Source: an uncultured Clostridia bacterium (lineage in GTDB: Bacteria; Bacillota; Clostridia; Christensenellales; UBA1242). Taken from it: 11,707 nucleotides of DNA. Every line of letters begins with the position of its first letter. Positions within the stretch are counted from its first letter, which is position 1. The notes beneath the pieces are model-generated. The model saw nothing but the letters and a program-made list of their open reading frames with translations. It did no database searches and was not told the origin of the DNA. Positions 5,712 to 11,707 of this stretch are shown in pieces. The DNA lies in contig CALWDV010000030.1 of NCBI GenBank assembly GCA_944376785.1, forward strand, positions 1 to 11,707. The letters run 5' to 3'. Made by a program: the position numbers and the translations under genes.

Positions 5712-7484
5712 TTATTTTCTAAATTTGTTTTGCTTTAAAATTATGTTTGATAATTCTAATGATAGTTTTTTTCTTTCATCAATGTCTGATGTTAATGAAA
5801 TTTTTAAAGCTAAATCTTTTTGTTTCATTTCCAATCCACTTTTAATTAACAAATTAACACAATCTTCGTAATATTCTTTTGTGTCGTTTATTTCTGTAAA
5901 ATTAAAATTAACAATATCGTTAATTAGCGGATTATTTTCAACATTAAACAAATCGAAAACATGACTAACTATTGGCATTTTTCCATTTGTTTTGCAATTT
6001 TCAATGTAATTATAAAGTTTAATAATATCATTATCAAGCAAGTTATCTTTAATATCATCATTTAAACTTGCATATTCTTTTTTATGTAATAATGCACTTA
6101 AAACAAATTTAACTGCTTTAACATATGCATTTTCTTTTGTGGTTAAAGGTTCATCTTTTTCTTCAACCTTTGTGTCATCAATTTTTAATTCATCAATGTT
6201 TTCTAAATCTTTTCTTAGCACGTCCATTGAAACATTACTGAAATTTTTAACCATTTCTAAATAAACATTTTTTTCGGTGTTGCTTTCCAATTTTTTTATT
6301 ATGTTTAATGATGAAACAACAAACAAATTTCTTTCATCTGCACGTTTTAAGTTATATTTGTTTGCATATTCACAAATTAAGTACTCTACCCAATATTTTG
6401 CATCATTTATTAACTGTTTATAACTTTCAACGCCATATTTTAAAACATATTCATCAGGGTCAACACCAGCAGGCATTGATGCAACAAAAACATTTAATCC
6501 AGCATTAACTAAAATATCTAAACTTCTAAGAGTTGCCTTTTTACCTGCTCCATCACCATCAAAACAAACAACAACTTTATCACAAAATCTTTTTAATTGT
6601 TTTGCATGATTTGGTGTTAATGCAGTGCCCAAACAAGCAACAGCATTTTTAACACCTGCTTTATAAACAGATATAACATCCATTTGCCCTTCAACAATTA
6701 TTATTTCATTTAATGGTTCGCTTCTTTTCAATTTTTTTATTAAATTAATTCCATAAACTAATTCGTTTTTTTGAAAAACCGGTGTGTCACCTGTGTTCCT
6801 ATATTTAGGATTCATTTTTGGATCTAGCACCCTGGCACTAAAACCAACGACATTATCATTTGAATTAATAATTGGAAAAATTAATCTTTTTGCAAAAACA
6901 TCGTAATATTTACCATATTGGTTTTTTTCAACAATACCTGCTTTTTGCATTATTTCATATGAATATCCCAACTTTTTCAAATAATCAACAACTTCGTTCC
7001 ACCCCAAAGAATATCCTAAACCAAAAGCTTTAATAGCTTCACTGTTAAGTTTCCTTTTAGCAATGTATTCCAAGGCAGGTTTTGATTCGTTAAGATTTAA
7101 ATTTTTACAATAATGAATTGCCGCATCTCTTAAAACGGCGTAAATTTGCTCTCTTTCTTTTTTTCTTTCGCTGTCATGTTGAACACCTGAAAAATCCGGA
7201 ACACTAAGACCAGCATTTTCTGCTAAAATTTTTAATGCATCAAAAAAATCACAATTTTCCATATGTTGAACAAAACTAAAAATGTCGCCACTAACACCAC
7301 AACCAAAACAATGATAATATTGTTCCTGACCATTAACTGCAAAACTTGGAGTTTTTTCATAATGAAAAGGACAATTTGCCCACCAAGTTTTACCTTTTCT
7401 ATTTAAAGTTACATATTTGGAAACAACTGAAACAATATCGTTGGCATCTTTAACTTTTTGTTTGAATTCTTCAAAATTATCCAA
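5712..7484 (-). CDS. dnaG: DNA primase
   Basis: A 590-residue primase that synthesises the RNA primers for replication and works with the replicative helicase. The N-terminal CHC2 zinc finger has Cys38, His41, Cys59 and Cys62 (CPFH and CFGC). The catalytic core follows at about 115-250. The TOPRIM domain is at about 259-345, with the metal-binding residues Glu265 (VEGQMDV) and Asp309/Asp311 (FDGDGAG). The C-terminal part (about 440-590) is divergent and helical, as expected for the helicase-binding domain. The start is TTG at 7484: a full AAGGAGGT at 7493-7500 lies 8 nt upstream and I found no better start nearby. Length is normal for the family (about 600). It opens the operon with rpoD, trmK and the zinc-ribbon gene. 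Confidence 0.96.
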   Translation of the reverse strand: MDNFEEFKQKVKDANDIVSVVSKYVTLNRKGKTWWANCPFHYEKTPSFAVNGQEQYYHCFGCGVSGDIFSFVQHMENCDFFDALKILAENAGLSVPDFSGVQHDSERKKEREQIYAVLRDAAIHYCKNLNLNESKPALEYIAKRKLNSEAIKAFGLGYSLGWNEVVDYLKKLGYSYEIMQKAGIVEKNQYGKYYDVFAKRLIFPIINSNDNVVGFSARVLDPKMNPKYRNTGDTPVFQKNELVYGINLIKKLKRSEPLNEIIIVEGQMDVISVYKAGVKNAVACLGTALTPNHAKQLKRFCDKVVVCFDGDGAGKKATLRSLDILVNAGLNVFVASMPAGVDPDEYVLKYGVESYKQLINDAKYWVEYLICEYANKYNLKRADERNLFVVSSLNIIKKLESNTEKNVYLEMVKNFSNVSMDVLRKDLENIDELKIDDTKVEEKDEPLTTKENAYVKAVKFVLSALLHKKEYASLNDDIKDNLLDNDIIKLYNYIENCKTNGKMPIVSHVFDLFNVENNPLINDIVNFNFTEINDTKEYYEDCVNLLIKSGLEMKQKDLALKISLTSDIDERKKLSLELSNIILKQNKFRK

Positions 7485-7492
7485 AAATTGTA

Positions 7493-7500
7493 ACCTCCTT
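7493..7500 (-). promoter_or_regulatory. Consensus ribosome binding site that fixes the TTG start of dnaG
   Basis: The minus strand reads AAGGAGGT, a complete anti-Shine-Dalgarno match, spaced 8 nt from the TTG. It is the strongest binding site in the window and is paired with a weak start codon. Confidence 0.85.
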
Positions 7501-7640
7501 AATTAGTTATGTTTTAATTACTAAAAAACGTCATCTCAATAAATTAATACAACACAATTTTTTGTTTTCCTTTTTTATTTTACAAATTTTATTAAATTTT
7601 TTAAAAATTTTTAATTTTTGCTTTATTTCTTACTTTTTTA

Positions 7641-7654
7641 TTGTTTGCATAGTA
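7641..7654. repeat. 14-bp motif shared by the dnaG and rpoD upstream regions (copy 2)
   Basis: Identical to 5694-5707, again preceded by TTTTTTA. It lies 156 nt upstream of the dnaG start, just downstream of the ppdK terminator, and overlaps the candidate dnaG minus-10 box. Confidence 0.7.
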
Positions 7655-7678
7655 TTTAAAACTAGAATTTTTTAACAA
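7649..7678 (-). promoter_or_regulatory. Candidate promoter of the dnaG-rpoD operon
   Basis: TTGTTA at 7673-7678 precedes either AATACT (7651-7656, 16-nt spacer) or TACTAT (7649-7654, 18-nt spacer) on the minus strand. Both boxes match consensus only partly. If real, the dnaG leader is about 155 nt and the minus-35 box touches the T-tract of the ppdK terminator. Confidence 0.35.
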
Positions 7679-7709
7679 AAAAAGCAATGTGAAATCACAT
7701 TGCTTTTTT
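7677..7709 (-). terminator. Intrinsic terminator of ppdK
   Basis: A perfect stem, GCAATGTG (7684-7691) with CACATTGC (7696-7703) and a 4-nt loop, followed on the minus strand by seven T (7683 down to 7677). A-T pairs extend the stem. Six T also follow on the plus strand, so it could work in both directions. It lies about 30 bp after the ppdK stop. Confidence 0.9.
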
Positions 7710-7739
7710 ATTTTTACTATTATTATTTATTAAATAGAT

Positions 7740-10364
7740 TTATTTTTCATTTTTAATAGCTGCTTGTGCTGCTGCCAAACGTGCAATAGGAACACGGAAT
7801 GGAGAACATGAAACATAAGTAATACCAATTTTATGTGCAAATTCAACACTTAGTGGATCTGCACCTTGTTCACCACAAATTCCACATTTAAAGTTTGGAT
7901 CAACTGCTCTTGCATTTTTAACTGTGTGTTGCATTAAGAAACCAACACCTTTTTCGTCAATTCTAACAAATGGGTCATATTCTAACACACGTTTGTCATA
8001 ATATTCACCAATAAATTTACCAGCGTCATCACGACTGAATCCATATGTCATTTGAGTTAAATCGTTTGTTCCAAATGAGAAGAATTCTGCTTCTTTTGCA
8101 ATTTCATCTGATGTAATTGCAGCACGAGGAATTTCAATCATTGTACCAACTTTGTATTCTAATTTAACGTTAGCTTTTTTAATTAATTCATCGGCTGTTG
8201 ATGTAATAATGTTTTTAACATATAAGAATTCTTTAACATCTCCAATAAGTGGAACCATAATTTCAGGATGAACATCAACATTAGCTTGTTTGCATTCAAT
8301 TGCAGCTTCAATTACAGCTTTTGTTTGCATTTTTGCAATTTCAGGCATAACAACTGATAGACGACAACCACGGAAGCCCATCATTGGGTTGAATTCAGAT
8401 AGTCCATCAACAACATCTTTAATTTCTTGATATGTTTTTCCTAATTCTTTTGCTAAATCTTTCATTTCAGCTTCTTCGTGAGGTAGGAATTCATGAAGAG
8501 GAGGATCTAAGAATCTAATTGTTACAGGAAGACCATTCATAACCTTGAACATTGCAAGGAAGTCACCTTTTTGCATTGGTAAAATTTTATTTAATGCTTT
8601 TTCTCTTGCAGCAGAATCTGTTGCAATAATCATTTCTCTTACTGCTTTAATTCTGTTTGCTTCAAAGAACATATGCTCTGTACGACACAAACCAATACCT
8701 GTTGCACCAAGTGAAAGTGCACGAGCAGCATCACGTTCGTTATCTGCATTTGCTCTAACTTTAACCTTTGCAACTTCGTCTGCCCAAGACATAATTGTTG
8801 CAAAATCACCAGTTATTTCAGCTTCTGATGTTTTAATTTGTTCAGCATAAACATTTCCTGTTGAACCATCAATTGCAATATAGTCGCCTTCTTTTAAAAT
8901 TTTCCCTGCAAGAGAAATTTCTTTATTTTGTTCTCTAACACTTAAATTTTTGCATCCAGCAACACAAGCTGTACCCATTCCACGAGCAACCACTGCTGCG
9001 TGAGATGTCATTCCACCTGTTGCAGTTAAAACACCAAGAGCAACAGCCATACCTTCAATGTCTTCTGGACTTGTTTCGCTTCTAACTAAAACAACTTTTT
9101 TGCCTTCTTTGTGCATTTCTTTTGCTTTTTCAGGAGTTAATGCAATTTGTCCACATGCAGCACCTGGGCTTGCAGCCAAACCTGTTGCAACAACTTTTGC
9201 TTTCTTTAATGCAGCAGCATCAAATGTTGGGTGAAGTAATGAATCTAAACTCTTTGGTTCAATTTTTAAAAGAGCTTCTTTTTTAGAAATCATACCTTCG
9301 TTAACTAAATCAATAGCAATTTTTAATGCAGCAGCTGCTGTTCTTTTACCATTACGTGTTTGAAGCATATATAATTTACCATTTTCAATGGTGAATTCCA
9401 TATCTTGCATATCTTTGTAATGATTTTCAAGTTTTGTGCAAATTGAAACAAATTGATTATATAAATCAATATTTTGTTCTTTTAAGTGAGTAATTGGGCT
9501 TGGTGTTCTAATTCCAGCAACAACATCTTCACCTTGTGCATTCATTAAATATTCACCAAATAAAGCTTTTTCACCTGTTGCAGGGTTACGTGTGAATGCA
9601 ACACCTGTTCCACTGGTTTCTCCCATATTACCAAAAACCATGCTTTGAACATTTACTGCTGTGCCCCATTCACGAGGAATGTCGTTCATACGACGATAAA
9701 CTTCGGCACGAGGATTGTTCCAAGAACGGAAAACTGCTTTAACAGCTTCGAAAAGTTGTTCTTTTGGATCTTGTGGGAAATCTGCATTTAATTCTTTTTT
9801 ATAAATAACTTTAAAATCTTCAACTAATTTTTTCAAATCATCGCTAGTTAAGTCAGTGTCTTTTTCATAACCTTTTGCTTCTTTGATTTTATCCATAGCT
9901 GCTTCAAATTTTAATCTATCAACACCCATAACAACATCTGCAAACATTGTTATAAATCTACGATAGCTATCATAGGCAAAACGAGTGTTGTTTGTTAAAG
10001 ATGCTAAACCTTCAACAACTTCATCATTTAAACCCAAGTTTAAAATTGTGTCCATCATGCCAGGCATACTTGCTCTTGCACCAGAACGAACAGAAACAAG
10101 CAATGGGTTTTCTTTACTACCAAATTTTTTTCCAGTTACTTCTTCTGTCTTTTTTAAAGCAACTTCAATTTCTTGCATAATTTCAGCAGAAATTGTTTCG
10201 TTGTCATGATAATATTTGTTACAAGCTTCTGTTGTAACAGTGAAACCTTGTGGAACTGGTAATCCAAGATTGGTCATTTCGGCCAAGTTTGCACCTTTTC
10301 CGCCAAGTAGGTTACGCATATCTGCATTACCTTCTTTAAATAAATAAACATATTTATTTGCCAT
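7740..10364 (-). CDS. ppdK: Pyruvate, phosphate dikinase
   Basis: An 874-residue cytoplasmic enzyme that interconverts pyruvate + ATP + Pi and phosphoenolpyruvate + AMP + PPi. In anaerobes it commonly serves PPi-linked glycolysis. Length and numbering match the Clostridium symbiosum enzyme closely. The N-terminal ATP-grasp domain (1-340) has GGKGANLAEM (21-30) and SVRSGARASMPGMMDT (91-106). The central phosphohistidine domain has GGMTSHAAVVARG with catalytic His455, preceded by Thr453, the site that PDRP-type regulators phosphorylate. The C-terminal PEP/pyruvate barrel keeps Arg561 (CRTEH), Arg617 (IRFLD), the Glu/Asp metal-site segments (MIEIPRAA, SFGTNDL) and acid/base Cys830 (GICGEQG). The ATG at 10364 has AGGAG at 10370-10374. 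The gene has its own promoter and terminator and sits alone between recO and dnaG. No PDRP regulator gene is visible in this window. Confidence 0.97.
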   Translation of the reverse strand: MANKYVYLFKEGNADMRNLLGGKGANLAEMTNLGLPVPQGFTVTTEACNKYYHDNETISAEIMQEIEVALKKTEEVTGKKFGSKENPLLVSVRSGARASMPGMMDTILNLGLNDEVVEGLASLTNNTRFAYDSYRRFITMFADVVMGVDRLKFEAAMDKIKEAKGYEKDTDLTSDDLKKLVEDFKVIYKKELNADFPQDPKEQLFEAVKAVFRSWNNPRAEVYRRMNDIPREWGTAVNVQSMVFGNMGETSGTGVAFTRNPATGEKALFGEYLMNAQGEDVVAGIRTPSPITHLKEQNIDLYNQFVSICTKLENHYKDMQDMEFTIENGKLYMLQTRNGKRTAAAALKIAIDLVNEGMISKKEALLKIEPKSLDSLLHPTFDAAALKKAKVVATGLAASPGAACGQIALTPEKAKEMHKEGKKVVLVRSETSPEDIEGMAVALGVLTATGGMTSHAAVVARGMGTACVAGCKNLSVREQNKEISLAGKILKEGDYIAIDGSTGNVYAEQIKTSEAEITGDFATIMSWADEVAKVKVRANADNERDAARALSLGATGIGLCRTEHMFFEANRIKAVREMIIATDSAAREKALNKILPMQKGDFLAMFKVMNGLPVTIRFLDPPLHEFLPHEEAEMKDLAKELGKTYQEIKDVVDGLSEFNPMMGFRGCRLSVVMPEIAKMQTKAVIEAAIECKQANVDVHPEIMVPLIGDVKEFLYVKNIITSTADELIKKANVKLEYKVGTMIEIPRAAITSDEIAKEAEFFSFGTNDLTQMTYGFSRDDAGKFIGEYYDKRVLEYDPFVRIDEKGVGFLMQHTVKNARAVDPNFKCGICGEQGADPLSVEFAHKIGITYVSCSPFRVPIARLAAAQAAIKNEK

Positions 10365-10402
10365 AAAAACTCCTATTTTTTTTATTTTTTGACACTAAGT
10401 TT

Positions 10403-10431
10403 ATTATAAAACATCAAAAAAAATTATACAA
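10403..10431 (-). promoter_or_regulatory. Promoter of ppdK
   Basis: The minus strand has TTGTAT (10426-10431), a 17-nt spacer and a perfect TATAAT (10403-10408). Initiation near 10396 would give a short leader of about 30 nt with no room for a riboswitch. A second TATAAT (10423-10428) lacks a well-spaced minus-35 box. Confidence 0.6.
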
Positions 10432-10556
10432 CTATTTTTTTATTATAAATTCAATTTAAAATTTGTTTTTTTATTAATTTTTAGTGTATTACTTTATTAT
10501 AAAAACCTACTTTTTATCGAACTGTTTTTTAATATAAAACAAACAAAAATTTAAAC

Positions 10557-10584
10557 AAAAAAAACACATTAAAAAATGTGTTTT
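10557..10584 (-). terminator. Intrinsic terminator of the era-yqzL-recO transcript
   Basis: A perfect 10-bp stem, AAAACACATT (10561-10570) with AATGTGTTTT (10575-10584) and a 4-nt loop. On the minus strand eight T in a row run from the end of the stem to 10557. It starts only 5 bp after the recO stop. Confidence 0.88.
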
Positions 10585-10589
10585 ATTAA

Positions 10590-11306
10590 CTAATAAACAG
10601 ATTTTAACATAACACCCAATCTTAAATTTAAGTTTTTAACTAAAACTTGTTTTATTTCATTTAAAACATCTTCTTTTTGTTTAATGCTTTCTAACTTATT
10701 CAAAGATGATAAATCAATAATTTTTAAAACTGAAAATTGTTGTTTTGTTAGTTTAACTGAATTAATATTTGCACAAGTTGAGCATTCTAACTCCCCTGTT
10801 TCTAAATTTAAGTGAACATCACCCATAAATTTTAATCCACATTCAGTGCAATAATCAAAACTTAACGCATAACCAATCTTTTTTAAAGTTGTTAACAAAA
10901 ACTTAATTTCCAAAATTTTTTCATCAGTTTTGCTAAATTCTAATTCTTTTAAAAAATTTAATAATGTTAAAAACCAACTTTCATCAGGTGATTTTTGCAT
11001 AATTATGCAAGAAATTTCTAAAAACAAAAAACCTGCAACAGATTTTTTGTAATTAGAAAAAATATCATAAAAACTTTCAATTTGATAGCATTCTGTTATT
11101 GTGTAATATCCATTTACATTTGTTGCAACAAACTCGGCAAAACAAAATGGCATTGCGGCAAATTTTAGTTTTGCTTTTTCTTGCCTTACACCTTTTAAAA
11201 CAGCAGTTAACTTTCCTAGTTCCAAACTAAAAATTGTTAATAATTTATCTTTTTCTTTATAATCAATGCTTTTTAAAACAATACCTTTAAATTTTATCTG
11301 TTCCAC
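10590..11306 (-). CDS. recO: DNA repair protein RecO
   Basis: A 238-residue mediator that anneals single-stranded DNA and, with RecR, loads RecA onto SSB-coated DNA. The N-terminal OB fold (about 1-80) starts with the typical FKGIVLKSIDYKEKDKLLTI and has GKLTAVLKGVR at 31-41. A helical middle follows. The C-terminal part holds a zinc-binding site at Cys153, Cys156, Cys175 and Cys178 (CTEC and CSTC), which some RecO lineages have lost. The start is a GTG at 11306: the frame has a stop seven codons upstream and offers no other usual start. AGAGGAAG at 11319-11326 lies 12 nt upstream, inside yqzL. It is the last gene of its transcript and the only one here that ends in TAG. Confidence 0.95.
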   Translation of the reverse strand: MEQIKFKGIVLKSIDYKEKDKLLTIFSLELGKLTAVLKGVRQEKAKLKFAAMPFCFAEFVATNVNGYYTITECYQIESFYDIFSNYKKSVAGFLFLEISCIIMQKSPDESWFLTLLNFLKELEFSKTDEKILEIKFLLTTLKKIGYALSFDYCTECGLKFMGDVHLNLETGELECSTCANINSVKLTKQQFSVLKIIDLSSLNKLESIKQKEDVLNEIKQVLVKNLNLRLGVMLKSVY

Positions 11307-11406
11307 CCGTATCTTTATCTTCCTCTAACGCTTTATATAATAAATAATAATTAATTTCTCCTGTTTGATTAAATAAATCCCAACAAGTGTTTTTTAAATT
11401 TCCCAT
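11287..11406 (-). CDS. yqzL: YqzL-family small protein
   Basis: A 39-residue ORF between era and recO: MGNLKNTCWDLFNQTG, then EINYYLLYKALEED, then a short polar tail. The W-x-x-F-x-x-T-G-x-I-x-x-Y-L-L-Y-K pattern and the position match the YqzL-like family (B. subtilis YqzL, 47 residues, also next to recO). Function is unknown in any species I can name. The ATG at 11406 has AAGGAG at 11412-11417. Its last 20 nt overlap the recO start in another frame, so translation is probably coupled. Confidence 0.85.
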   Translation of the reverse strand: MGNLKNTCWDLFNQTGEINYYLLYKALEEDKDTGGTDKI

Positions 11407-11446
11407 ATTAACTCCTTTTTGTTAGTATGTGAAATTTATTTAAAAA

Positions 11447-11707
11447 TTAATCTAAATCCTTAACATTATAACCTAAATCTGAAATAACACTTTGTTTATT
11501 ACGCCAACCTTCCTTAACCTTAACAAACAAATTTAAAAAAACTTTTTTGCCAAGCAATTTTTCAATGTCAATTCTAGCCTTAGTTCCAATTTCTTTAATC
11601 ATTGAACCATTTTTTCCAATTATTATTTGCTTGTGAGAATCTTTTTCACAAATAATATCAGCATCAATTTCAAATTTATCCTTTAATTCGGTAAATTTAA
11701 CCACTTC
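11447..11707 (-). CDS. era: GTPase Era, C-terminal fragment (N-terminus off window)
   Basis: The last 86 residues of Era, an essential GTPase in small ribosomal subunit assembly. Only the C-terminal KH RNA-binding domain is visible: KQIIIGKNGSMIKEIG carries the GxxG loop (GKNG), and the ending VFLNLFVKVKEGWRN...LGY is the family signature. In B. subtilis-type Era this domain binds the 3' end of 16S rRNA. The frame is open to the right edge with GAA as the first complete codon, so the GTG at 11704 is an internal Val rather than the start; the GTPase domain lies beyond the window. It is 40 nt upstream of yqzL, probably in one transcript with yqzL and recO. Confidence 0.95.
   Translation of the reverse strand, partial: EVVKFTELKDKFEIDADIICEKDSHKQIIIGKNGSMIKEIGTKARIDIEKLLGKKVFLNLFVKVKEGWRNKQSVISDLGYNVKDLD

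Noticed and set aside
7588..7619. A/T inverted repeat in the dnaG leader
   Set aside because: It is formed only of A and T runs with several equally good pairings, so it is not distinguishable from base composition.

Overview
The window comes from a very AT-rich, low-GC Gram-positive-type genome, most likely an uncultured member of the Firmicutes (Clostridia or a neighbouring class). The evidence is the conserved gene order era - yqzL - recO - (ppdK) - dnaG - rpoD - trmK, the strong AGGAGG-type ribosome binding sites, start codons that include TTG and GTG, and stops that are TAA except for one TAG. Every gene reads on the minus strand. Tryptophan is encoded by TGG and no gene carries an internal TGA, so nothing suggests a Mollicutes-type code.

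Read in the direction of transcription (high to low coordinates), there are four blocks. (1) About 11.7 to 10.56 kb: the end of era, the tiny gene yqzL and recO, closed by an intrinsic terminator. yqzL overlaps the GTG start of recO. (2) 10.43 to 7.68 kb: ppdK, a complete pyruvate phosphate dikinase gene with its own promoter and terminator. (3) About 7.65 to 3.1 kb: a tight macromolecular-synthesis operon of dnaG (primase), rpoD (housekeeping sigma factor), trmK (tRNA m1A22 methyltransferase) and a coiled-coil/C4 zinc-ribbon protein. The last three are linked by a TAATG overlap and a TAATATG junction, and the operon ends in an intrinsic terminator. (4) 3.1 kb to the left edge: about 0.9 kb of gene-free, extremely AT-rich DNA, then a well-formed promoter with a structured leader of roughly 145 nt, driving a large extracytoplasmic protein that runs off the window.

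That last gene is easily missed because it has no stop in the window. It encodes at least 666 residues: a signal peptide or anchor, the start of a beta-helix-type domain, a long acidic/Asn-rich section, GLUG-type repeats, and a Gly-rich domain with 13 consecutive glycines. The glycine run is a local GC-rich island in an otherwise very AT-rich genome.

The right-hand three quarters is ordinary housekeeping DNA. The left quarter is the accessory part and holds most of the unusual structure. I do not see a clearly new multi-gene system. The best leads are the Gly-rich/GLUG surface protein with its leader, and a 14-bp motif present upstream of both dnaG and rpoD.
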